Assembly: GCA_964617765.1 (NCBI GenBank)
Contig: CAZTZY010000065.1
Location: forward strand, 1-18,737
Length of the DNA: 18,737 nucleotides
Origin: CAZTZY01 sp964617765
GTDB lineage: Bacteria; Pseudomonadota; Gammaproteobacteria; Pseudomonadales; DT-91
Direction: 5' to 3'
Made by a program: the position numbers and the translations under genes
The notes under the pieces: model-generated
What the model was told of the DNA's origin: nothing
Seen by the model: only the letters and a program-made list of their open reading frames with translations
Database searches by the model: none
Part shown: positions 7,746 to 14,108 of the stretch, one piece after another
Numbering within the stretch: position 1 is the stretch's first letter
Layout of the letters: every line of letters begins with the position of its first letter

Positions 7746-9146
7746 ATGTTGCCTGTCGTAGCCCTTGTTGGGCGTCCCAATGTTGGTAAATCAACTCTTT
7801 TTAATCGAATAACGCATTCTCGTGATGCGTTAGTGGCTAATTTATCGGGTCTTACCCGCGATAGAAAATATGGTGAAGCGGTATATGAAGATAAGCGTTT
7901 TATGCTTATTGATACCGGCGGGATCACTGCTGAAAAACCGGAAGGTATTGAAAAAGAAATGGTTAGCCAATCTATGTTAGCTATTGAAGAGGCTGATATG
8001 GTGTTGTTGGTTGTTGATGCCAGAGCAGGTTTGATGCCTGATGATGAATGGATTATAAAGAATTTGAGAAGTCGGGAGAAAGCATTTTACCTTGTCGTTA
8101 ATAAGGTGGATGGCATTGATATTGATACCGCATTGACAGAATTTTATAGCATAGGTGTTGATAAAATATTTCCCGTTACTGCATCACATGGTCATGGTGT
8201 AAAATCTTTGTTAGATTTTGTGATTGCGCTGTTGCCAGTATCAGAAGTCGAGGCAACCGAGACAGGGATTAAAATTGGTATTATCGGAAGACCTAATGTC
8301 GGTAAATCTACCCTGGTAAATCGTATGCTGGGTGAAGAAAGAGTTGTTGTTTATGATATGCCAGGTACGACAAGAGATAGTATATACATCAATTATGAAC
8401 GACACGGCAAACCCTATACATTAATAGATACCGCAGGCATAAGACGTAAGAAAAGCGTTACGGAAACCGTCGAAAAATTCTCCATTGTCAAAACATTGCA
8501 GGCCATTGATGATGCCAATGTTATTATTTTACTGATTGATGCCCATGAAGATTTGGTTGATCAGGATTTACATTTGCTGGGTTTATGTATGGAAGCAGGT
8601 CGTGGATTGGTGATTGCCATTAATAAATGGGATGGTATTGATGTTGACCAAAAGAATCGTATCAAAAGTGAGCTGGACAGGCGTTTAAGTTTCATAGATT
8701 ACGCCGAGATACATTTTATTTCTGCATTGCATGGTTCCGGTGTGGGTAAATTATATGAGTCTGTAGAGAAAGCCTATCATTCCGCCACTGTAAAACTGCA
8801 AACCAAACGCTTGACCGAAATACTTGAGGCGGCAGTTCATTTACATCAACCACCAATGATAGGTATGCGCCGAATTAAATTGCGTTATGCACATGCCGGT
8901 GGCTCCAATCCACCCATTATTGTTATTCATGGCAATCAAACTGATGCATTGCCTGACCACTATAAACGCTATCTTGAAAAAACCTTTCGTACACAATTGG
9001 GTTTATGGGGTACCCCGATACGCATGGAATTTCGTAGCGGCGAAAATCCATTTGATGAAAATAAGAAGCGTCTATTGGCACAGAGAACACCTGAAAAAAA
9101 ACGCGTGAGATATGGTGCCGAGAAAAGCGAAAAGAGAGGAAGGTAA
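7746..9146 (+). CDS. der: Ribosome biogenesis GTPase Der (EngA)
   Basis: Der is an essential GTPase with two tandem G domains that helps assemble the 50S ribosomal subunit. In this 466-residue protein, G domain 1 (about 3-165) shows GRPNVGKS (9-16), DTGG (56-59) and NKVD (119-122). G domain 2 (about 175-345) shows GRPNVGKS (181-188), DTAG (228-231) and NKWD (293-296). A KH-like domain covers about 352-435 and ends in a basic Lys/Arg-rich tail. The ATG at 7746 gives the expected N-terminus (MLPVVALVGRPN), but no Shine-Dalgarno is apparent. The 76-nt gap after bamB is the longest in this block and contains the direct repeat and possible upstream ORF listed separately. der usually closes this conserved gene cluster. 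Confidence 0.98.
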   Translation: MLPVVALVGRPNVGKSTLFNRITHSRDALVANLSGLTRDRKYGEAVYEDKRFMLIDTGGITAEKPEGIEKEMVSQSMLAIEEADMVLLVVDARAGLMPDDEWIIKNLRSREKAFYLVVNKVDGIDIDTALTEFYSIGVDKIFPVTASHGHGVKSLLDFVIALLPVSEVEATETGIKIGIIGRPNVGKSTLVNRMLGEERVVVYDMPGTTRDSIYINYERHGKPYTLIDTAGIRRKKSVTETVEKFSIVKTLQAIDDANVIILLIDAHEDLVDQDLHLLGLCMEAGRGLVIAINKWDGIDVDQKNRIKSELDRRLSFIDYAEIHFISALHGSGVGKLYESVEKAYHSATVKLQTKRLTEILEAAVHLHQPPMIGMRRIKLRYAHAGGSNPPIIVIHGNQTDALPDHYKRYLEKTFRTQLGLWGTPIRMEFRSGENPFDENKKRLLAQRTPEKKRVRYGAEKSEKRGR

Positions 9147-9188
9147 TAATTTTTTTAATATAAAATCAATGTGGTGATATTGATAAAG

Positions 9189-10040
9189 ATGAATATATTT
9201 TTTAACGGATATAAATTTTTTTCCTGTCTATTATATGTGGTTATCAATTTATTGCTGCTAACACAATACGCTTGCGCTGAATCTGCCAGTATTAAAAATT
9301 ATCAGACTGAAAATAATCCAGAAGAGATTGCACAAAAAATTGAGATATATAATAACGAATCGATCGAATTGGATTTGAAAATAAAGCATGCAGAATTAGA
9401 AATAAAAAGACTGCGGGAAGTTAAATCCCCTGAAAACGAGTTTGATGCCAAAAATGAAGTTATTGGGCTCAAATATGAAATAACTGTTTGGCAGGAAGAA
9501 TTAAAAAATATCAAGGCTACAATTTCAGGGTTAAAAAAAATCAATCAGGCTAATTCGGTAAGAGATAAAGCATCTGTGCAGAATTCACCCACCGAAAATT
9601 CTAACAATACTAATCAATCAATGAATAATCAAAGTGAAAATATTTCGCAGCCAAGCATTGATATTCTTAATAATATACGGAAGCAACAGCGTGCGCTCAT
9701 TGAAGAAAGTTATACGCTGGAACCTGCTGCTGCTGCATTGAATCTTGCTAAGGCCAAAGCACTTGACCCACTCTCCACAGCACCACTATTTGGTGAGAAA
9801 TCCCCATTAGGGAGTTATTTTCCTGCCAGCTCTAGTACTCGATATAATGGCATGATGATCCATATGGGTGGCAATCAATATATGCTGGAGGCTTATCTTC
9901 GGCCAGGAAAACAGGAATTTGTTATTGGCAATACACGTTTTATGAGGGTGGTGCCAGTGCAATATGATGGTGTTGTTTCGTTGATACTCGTGGATGCCCA
10001 GGATCCTAAAAAACCTACCCTGGAATATTTTACAAAATAA
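9189..10040 (+). CDS. Unrecognised exported coiled-coil protein
   Basis: I do not recognise this family. From the ATG at 9189 the protein has 283 residues. It begins with a probable Sec signal peptide (hydrophobic SCLLYVVINLLLLTQY at 12-27, likely cleaved after ACA at 28-30). The residue at -3 of the only nearby Cys is Gln, so a lipobox is unlikely. Residues about 43-118 are rich in Glu, Lys, Ile and Leu and look like coiled coil. An Asn/Ser/Gln-rich linker covers about 121-158. A C-terminal domain of about 175-283 has alternating hydrophobic residues (MIHMGGNQYMLEAYLRPG, then FVIGNTRFMRVVPVQYDG) suggesting beta strands. A GTG at 9171 would add six residues. It follows der by 42 nt and could be read from the der operon. 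A periplasmic or envelope role is inferred from the signal peptide only. Confidence 0.8.
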   Translation: MNIFFNGYKFFSCLLYVVINLLLLTQYACAESASIKNYQTENNPEEIAQKIEIYNNESIELDLKIKHAELEIKRLREVKSPENEFDAKNEVIGLKYEITVWQEELKNIKATISGLKKINQANSVRDKASVQNSPTENSNNTNQSMNNQSENISQPSIDILNNIRKQQRALIEESYTLEPAAAALNLAKAKALDPLSTAPLFGEKSPLGSYFPASSSTRYNGMMIHMGGNQYMLEAYLRPGKQEFVIGNTRFMRVVPVQYDGVVSLILVDAQDPKKPTLEYFTK

Positions 10041-10056
10041 AATTAAGACCGCCTCT

Positions 10057-10081
10057 AAAAGCTGTCTTTCCCAGTGACAGC
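10057..10081 (-). terminator. Probable intrinsic terminator of the alpha/beta hydrolase gene
   Basis: GCTGTC (10061-10066) and GACAGC (10076-10081) form a perfect 6-bp stem with a 9-nt loop. Read on the minus strand, the stem is followed at once by TTTTAGAGG, a short U-tract. It lies about 94 nt beyond the hydrolase stop. On the plus strand there is no T-run, so it is a weaker candidate for the upstream + strand gene. A second imperfect hairpin (10143-10171, CTCC/GGAG outside AAAATC/GATTTT) sits just after the hydrolase stop without a clear U-tract. Confidence 0.5.
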
Positions 10082-10174
10082 CACGTCAGCACCGTGCGCG
10101 AATCCTAATTGTCTTTGTGTAAATTGCAGATGCTTCCTTGCACTCCCTTAAAAATCTTGATTTTAGAGGAGCCA

Positions 10175-11074
10175 TTAATAGCTATTGTGTTGAATAAAAT
10201 CACAGACTGTTCCTTCAAAAATATCGGGATTATCTACCATCATTGCGTGACCAGCACGTGGAATGATTTTCAATTCTGCATTCTGCATAACATGATGCGC
10301 CATTTTTTCGGCAATATTTTTGGCTAGAATTGCCGAGGCTTGTCCTTTTAAAATCAGGCTGGGCGCAGTGATTTTTCCTAACGCCTGCCATAGCTCATCG
10401 GTTAGCGGATATTTTAAATCATTACTATCCCCTCGTTGCGAATCAGTTTTCCATAAGGCAGTGGTAAAGGCAGGGTCAGTTTTGGGTATCCATTTGCCGT
10501 TTCCATTCTTTTTTAGGCCATTTTCAGCCATTGCCCGTATGCGTTCCGGTTGAGCAAATAAATAAATAGTTGTCAGATAATTGTAAAACTCATCAACATT
10601 GGAAAATTCCGAAGGTGTATTTTGCGCATCCTGACGTACTTTGTTAACACCTACGGCACGTACTTCAGGTCCGGTATCAATAATCGTTAGTGTTGCCGGT
10701 TGTAATTTTTTTCTGGCAACTAATAATATGGCTACTCTGGCCCCTAATGAATGTCCGACAATATGATAGTGGGTATATTTCAGTTTTTTAAGTAATGAGT
10801 ATACATCTTCAACCATTTGCGGGTGTGTGTAACTTGCGGAAGCATCCCATTCCGAATCGCCATGACCCCTCATGTCGACGGCTATAACATTGTGTGTAAG
10901 TTGTAGTTTTTTTGCCAAACCATCCCATACGTGTGCGTCATTGGTAAAACCATGAATTAACAGGCAGCAGCTTTTGCTTTGCGGATTTGGCCATAATAAA
11001 TAATGCAGATTCAGGCCATCGTCAGCTTTATAAATGCAGGATTGTACTTTGTGGCTTTCAGGTTGACTTTGCAT
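10175..11074 (-). CDS. Alpha/beta hydrolase, substrate unknown
   Basis: This is a 299-residue alpha/beta-hydrolase-fold protein with no signal peptide, so presumably cytoplasmic. The oxyanion strand reads LLIHGFTND (38-46). The strand after it, IAVDMRGHGDS (64-74), is typical. The nucleophile elbow is GHSLG, with Ser109. The catalytic His is in PRAGHAMM (His276). The acid is less clear. The usual position after strand 7 (LILKGQASAIL, 240-250) has Ala where family members usually carry Asp, so Asp133 after strand 6 (TIIDTGPE) may serve, or the acid may be missing. The family includes esterases, C-C hydrolases and haloperoxidase-like proteins; the sequence does not decide among them. It is transcribed alone, divergent from ung, from a start with only a weak ribosome site. 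Confidence 0.9.
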   Translation of the reverse strand: MQSQPESHKVQSCIYKADDGLNLHYLLWPNPQSKSCCLLIHGFTNDAHVWDGLAKKLQLTHNVIAVDMRGHGDSEWDASASYTHPQMVEDVYSLLKKLKYTHYHIVGHSLGARVAILLVARKKLQPATLTIIDTGPEVRAVGVNKVRQDAQNTPSEFSNVDEFYNYLTTIYLFAQPERIRAMAENGLKKNGNGKWIPKTDPAFTTALWKTDSQRGDSNDLKYPLTDELWQALGKITAPSLILKGQASAILAKNIAEKMAHHVMQNAELKIIPRAGHAMMVDNPDIFEGTVCDFIQHNSY

Positions 11075-11124
11075 GGTTACTCGTTATTGTTGTAAAAAGT
11101 GTAAAAATTCATGTGTAGATTTTG

Positions 11125-11165
11125 CCAGTAAAGCCTAATTTTTAAATGTTTTTCCGTTTTACTGG
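11125..11165. repeat. Inverted repeat between the hydrolase gene and ung
   Basis: CCAGTAAA (11125-11132) is exactly repeated in inverse as TTTACTGG (11158-11165). One further wobble and one C-G pair can extend the arms to 10 bp around an A/T-rich loop. It sits in the 136-bp space between two divergently transcribed genes, about 45 bp before the ung start. It could be a regulator binding site, or a hairpin in the ung leader if transcription starts upstream of it. Confidence 0.5.
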
Positions 11166-11210
11166 AAGAAACACACATTATCCAGACAACCATTTTATTG
11201 CGTAGAAATT

Positions 11211-11897
11211 ATGATACAAGAACAACGTGACATTCGATTACCAGAAAGTTGGCTACATCATTTGGCCAATGAATTTGATGAGGAATACATGATAAACCTT
11301 CGCGCATTTTTGAAAGCTGAAAAAGCGCATCGGAAAATCATTTATCCTGCCGGGGAGCGTATTTTTGCTGCATTTGACCATACCCCATTCGATAAAGTGA
11401 AAGTCGTTATTTTAGGGCAGGATCCTTACCATGGGCCAGAGCAGGCGCATGGCTTAAGTTTTTCTGTGCCTGAAGGGATAAAGCCGCCACCTTCCTTAAT
11501 GAATATTTACAAAGAGTTACTCGCTGATATCGGTATGCCAATACCTAAACATGGTTGCCTGGAAAAATGGGCAGACCAGGGGGTTTTATTGTTGAACAGC
11601 GTTTTGACTGTAGAGCATTCGTTGGCAGCATCCCATCAAGGCAAGGGCTGGGAGCGATTTACTGACCAGGTTATCAAAACCCTCAATGAAAATCGTGAGC
11701 ATATTGTGTTTATGTTGTGGGGTTCATATGCCCAACGAAAGGGGCAAATGATTGATCGCAGTAAGCATTGTGTGTTAGATGCACCACATCCATCGCCATT
11801 GTCAGCTCATCGCGGCTTTCTGGGTTGCAGGCATTTTTCTCAGGCAAATGCTTATCTGGAAATGCATGGCATAAAACCGGTTGATTGGCGTTTGTAG
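11211..11897 (+). CDS. ung: Uracil-DNA glycosylase, family 1
   Basis: Ung removes uracil from DNA after cytosine deamination or dUTP misincorporation, starting base excision repair. The 228-residue protein is of normal size. The water-activating loop GQDPYHG spans 69-75, with catalytic Asp71. The family leucine-loop motif HPSPLSAHRGFLG spans 193-205, with catalytic His193. The PPPSLMNIYKEL segment (92-103) is the conserved Pro-rich DNA-contacting loop, and LLLNSVLTVE (126-135) forms part of the uracil pocket. The ATG at 11211 has only a weak upstream site (GTAGAA). It is a single gene, with a divergent hydrolase gene upstream and a convergent gap of 415 nt downstream. Confidence 0.97.
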   Translation: MIQEQRDIRLPESWLHHLANEFDEEYMINLRAFLKAEKAHRKIIYPAGERIFAAFDHTPFDKVKVVILGQDPYHGPEQAHGLSFSVPEGIKPPPSLMNIYKELLADIGMPIPKHGCLEKWADQGVLLLNSVLTVEHSLAASHQGKGWERFTDQVIKTLNENREHIVFMLWGSYAQRKGQMIDRSKHCVLDAPHPSPLSAHRGFLGCRHFSQANAYLEMHGIKPVDWRL

Positions 11898-12005
11898 TAT
11901 TCCATCATTTTATGCTTTGTAGAAATTAAGTGTGTAGCCCTTTCGCATTATGTTTAAGCTCAGGCACGGGAAGGTTTCATATGGACATTGAATCCCTATT
12001 ACATG

Positions 12006-12032
12006 TTGTATTGTGTAGCTGTCGGCTATAAT
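12006..12032 (+). promoter_or_regulatory. Possible sigma-70 promoter inside the ung-ygfZ gap
   Basis: TATAAT at 12027-12032 matches the -10 consensus perfectly. The best upstream hexamer, TTGTAT at 12006-12011, is a poor -35 and the 15-bp spacer is short. A transcript would run through the hairpins at 12096-12141 toward the 3' end of ygfZ, that is, antisense to it. In A/T-rich DNA a perfect -10 alone can occur by chance. Confidence 0.2.
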
Positions 12033-12079
12033 TTCAAAACTGTTAGATAGAAATCAGAATTAACATTTCAAATGAAACA

Positions 12080-12148
12080 TCAGGAATTTGGGCCTCCTTG
12101 CCAGAACCTATCAAGTTCAAGGTAATAATACTTGTTATTGCTTAACAT
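12080..12148 (-). pseudogene. Possible short gene remnant (speculative)
   Basis: This is a 22-codon minus-strand frame with an ATG at 12148 and a GAGGG ribosome-like site about 10 nt upstream. It reads MLSNNKYYYLELDRFW and continues to QGGPNS before a TGA. If one base is skipped at the end, the reading continues as PDVSFEMLILISI to a stop. The composition looks protein-like on both sides of the break, which is why a frameshifted remnant is suggested. I recognise no family, and the fragment is short enough to be chance. Confidence 0.15.
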
Positions 12149-12268
12149 AATCTTAAACCCTCAAAAAATAAAATTTATCCGGCATTTAAGATTGCTTTAA
12201 TTCTTGGCAGAGTAGATGATATTTTTATATTGGTAGATGACTAAAAGATATATCCGTAATGCTTAAAT

Positions 12269-12282
12269 ACTTCAGCTGAAGT
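12269..12282. repeat. Perfect 14-bp palindrome downstream of ygfZ
   Basis: ACTTCAGCTGAAGT equals its own reverse complement. It lies about 30 nt beyond the ygfZ stop on that gene's downstream side. As RNA it could form a 5-bp stem with a 4-nt loop, followed on the minus strand by ATTTAAG, which is a poor U-tract. It may be a weak terminator of ygfZ or a protein-binding site. Confidence 0.45.
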
Positions 12283-12312
12283 GAAAGCTGATTGAGCGGA
12301 TGTCGAATCATA

Positions 12313-13305
12313 TTATTCAGCGAGTGAATAAGGCAATTGCACTTCCCTGATGTTATCGAGTGTATGAGAAACCATACCCAGTTTTGCAGTTGATGCTGTA
12401 TCAGTCAGATTTATTAATAAATCCAATTCATTCGTAGAAGTTTTTACAGCACTAACGATATCCCCTATGCTCTGTTCGTTGTTATCGCTAAATACTGAAT
12501 CGCCTGCATTGATTTGTCCTGGATATTCAACAATATAATGGCGCATATGGCGTTTTATTTTCCCCAGATAATGCATGCGTGCGACAATTTCCTGGCCAGT
12601 ATAGCAACCTTTTTTGAAACTAATGGCTGGAGTTGCCTGATAATTGAACATTTGGGGAATAAATTTATCAAATGTTCCGGACTCAACAAATGCCAGGCCA
12701 AAATGATTTTCCAGTAAATGATGCTGGTCACTATTACATTGAGTTAAATCGGTAGACAAGGTTTGCCATAAGGCAATGGCTTTGTCGATAGGGGTATATA
12801 TTTCAAAGCTGGGTTTTTGTGTGCCGGTACAAATCAAAATACAATCATTTTCTATATGTTGCTGGTAATCTTTGTCTGGAGTAATGGAAAAACAGCGATT
12901 CAAATTACGTTGCGCTTTTTCTCCATGCAAGCCAATTCCCACCCAATGATTATTGACGCTGATAGTTGCCTTGGAAAAAACAATGTACTTTGCCAAGGCA
13001 TTCCTGGCTTGTTCCTGAATTGAATGGTGTACCCTGAGTAAAAATCCGTTTTCCTGATAGCGACAAATACGAAAAGAAGATTGCATGCGGCCTTTGGCAT
13101 TACTGTGGCTGCCAAGGCTTGATTGAGTAAGGGTGATTTGCTGTACATCACAGCTTAACTGGCCTTGTAAAAACTTTGCTGCATCTATGCCGTTGATATC
13201 GATAAATCGGTGTGCAGACAAAGGATAAATGGCATTACACAAGAGCGGGGTAGGTTGCTTATTTAATCCTAGTGATTCAACAAACATTTGCCAGGTTTCA
13301 GACAT
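12313..13305 (-). CDS. ygfZ: Folate-binding protein YgfZ (Fe-S cluster repair, GcvT-like)
   Basis: YgfZ is a folate-binding relative of the glycine-cleavage T protein. In E. coli it is needed for full activity of several Fe-S enzymes, including MiaB, especially under oxidative stress. The 330-residue protein is normal in length. The family signature KGCYTGQE is at 232-239, with the conserved Cys234, and continues into IVARMHYLGKIKRH. An N-terminal GcvT-like fold includes FIDINGIDAAKFLQGQLSCD (34-53). The start at 13305 has an AGGAAA Shine-Dalgarno on the minus strand about 7 nt upstream. It is divergent from sdhE, and the pairing ygfZ/sdhE is conserved in gammaproteobacteria. Confidence 0.94.
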   Translation of the reverse strand: MSETWQMFVESLGLNKQPTPLLCNAIYPLSAHRFIDINGIDAAKFLQGQLSCDVQQITLTQSSLGSHSNAKGRMQSSFRICRYQENGFLLRVHHSIQEQARNALAKYIVFSKATISVNNHWVGIGLHGEKAQRNLNRCFSITPDKDYQQHIENDCILICTGTQKPSFEIYTPIDKAIALWQTLSTDLTQCNSDQHHLLENHFGLAFVESGTFDKFIPQMFNYQATPAISFKKGCYTGQEIVARMHYLGKIKRHMRHYIVEYPGQINAGDSVFSDNNEQSIGDIVSAVKTSTNELDLLINLTDTASTAKLGMVSHTLDNIREVQLPYSLAE

Positions 13306-13384
13306 GATAATTTCCTGAGTTTTTATAGGGGCTTTTTATCCAGGCAGGGATTTTCCCGTTATTGATTTAGCCCTTACAGATCGT

Positions 13385-13412
13385 TTCGCAGCTTATTGCG
13401 ATGGCGTATAAT
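13385..13412 (+). promoter_or_regulatory. Candidate sigma-70 promoter of sdhE-ygfX
   Basis: TATAAT at 13407-13412 is a perfect -10. TTCGCA at 13385-13390, with a 16-bp spacer, matches four of six -35 positions. It would start transcription about 25 nt before the sdhE ATG, in the 139-bp divergent space shared with ygfZ. Confidence 0.45.
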
Positions 13413-13444
13413 AACGTGTTTTTCACTAAAATATGTAGAATATT

Positions 13445-13705
13445 ATGACGGATAACAGTGCACATAATCGTGTCTTCTGGCACAGTCGCAGAGGCATGCT
13501 GGAGCTTGATCTGGCTTTAATGCCTTTTGTGAAGGAAGTGTATCCCCGGTTATCGCCAGAGGATCAGGCTATCTATCGTCGGCTGCTCGAATGTGAAGAT
13601 ACTGAATTGTTTGACTGGGTTTTACAAAAAAGCATTCCCGAGGATAAGGAATTGGCATATATCATGGATAAGATAATCACCTATGCAAAAACACCTAAGA
13701 ATTAA
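13445..13705 (+). CDS. sdhE: FAD assembly factor SdhE (YgfY, formerly antitoxin CptB)
   Basis: SdhE is a small cytoplasmic protein that promotes covalent FAD attachment to succinate dehydrogenase SdhA and fumarate reductase FrdA. The 86-residue, all-helical protein shows the defining RGMLELDLAL motif (16-25), including the Arg-Gly and Glu20 that contact the flavoprotein. The WHSRRGMLELD start and the later YRRLLECEDTELFDWVL segment match the family. The ATG at 13445 follows a perfect TATAAT; the ribosome site is weak. Its 3' end overlaps the next gene by 23 nt, a conserved sdhE-ygfX arrangement. Divergent ygfZ and convergent nadB place it in a cofactor neighbourhood. Confidence 0.95.
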   Translation: MTDNSAHNRVFWHSRRGMLELDLALMPFVKEVYPRLSPEDQAIYRRLLECEDTELFDWVLQKSIPEDKELAYIMDKIITYAKTPKN

Positions 13706-14084
13706 TTACTGCTCAAGTTATTCGCCTTATTGGTTTTCATTAATATTGTTATTTGTCATCAGTGCATCGCTATGGCTTTTAAATATCCATATCTTGTTGT
13801 TATGGGTGTTTTTGGCATTATTTCCGATGTTGATACTCTCGAATTTGGGCCATTTATATCGATATCCGTGTGTCATTGATTATGATGGGGAGTTTTGGCA
13901 TATACATGAGCAGAAGCAATCAATAACGGTAGACTTATTACCGGAAAGTTTAGTCACCCGTTATTTTTTGGTGCTGGTTTTCAAGGCGCAGGGGAGAAAC
14001 AAGCAGTTTCGTTATTATTTTTCGAAGGATAATTGCTCTCCTGCAGACTTCAGGGCCTTGTGTCGATTATCGTTGCATCAATAA
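13683..14084 (+). CDS. ygfX: YgfX family membrane protein (CptA-like)
   Basis: This is a 133-residue inner-membrane protein with two closely spaced transmembrane helices (about 16-34 and 36-54). A cytoplasmic C-terminal domain contains the family-type ending of short strands and SPADFRALCRLSLH (118-131), close to the usual S-x-x-DFRxLR ending of YgfX proteins. YgfX of E. coli was reported as toxin CptA affecting MreB/FtsZ, paired with YgfY, but YgfY is now understood as SdhE, so the toxin role is debated. Assignment here rests on topology, the C-terminal motif and the 23-nt overlap with sdhE, which implies translational coupling. It converges on nadB, with 24 nt between the two stops and no clear terminator. 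Confidence 0.82.
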   Translation: MQKHLRINYCSSYSPYWFSLILLFVISASLWLLNIHILLLWVFLALFPMLILSNLGHLYRYPCVIDYDGEFWHIHEQKQSITVDLLPESLVTRYFLVLVFKAQGRNKQFRYYFSKDNCSPADFRALCRLSLHQ

Positions 14085-14108
14085 AGCTTTTTTCTTGTGG
14101 CTGCAGTT

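Larger units (their letters stand above)
11898..12312. other. 415-nt intergenic region between converging ung and ygfZ
   Basis: No convincing gene was found in this stretch. It contains a perfect TATAAT at 12027-12032 on the + strand. It has hairpin-forming pairs at 12096-12122 (CCTT/AAGG with GAAC/GTTC inside) and 12122-12141 (GTAATAA/TTATTGC), and a 14-bp palindrome at 12269-12282. Two tiny frames were noticed. One is 16 codons at 11981-12031 on the + strand, preceded by GGAAGG. The other is 22 codons at 12080-12148 on the - strand. The length is large for a space holding only two 3' ends, so a small RNA or a decayed gene is possible. Confidence 0.6.

Noticed and set aside
9171..9188. GTG start adding six residues to the exported protein
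   Set aside because: There is no ribosome site before the GTG, and the ATG at 9189 gives a normal signal peptide.
10109..10327. 72-codon + strand frame over the 3' end of the hydrolase gene
   Set aside because: It overlaps the real minus-strand coding region, has irregular composition and no ribosome site.
11981..12031. 16-codon + strand frame preceded by GGAAGG at good spacing
   Set aside because: It is too short, has no recognisable peptide and lies in a gap with no supporting promoter upstream; kept only as a note on the gap.
14085..14108. T-run between ygfX and nadB as a bidirectional terminator
   Set aside because: The TTTTTT is not preceded by a GC-rich stem on either strand; only the AAGCTT palindrome is present.
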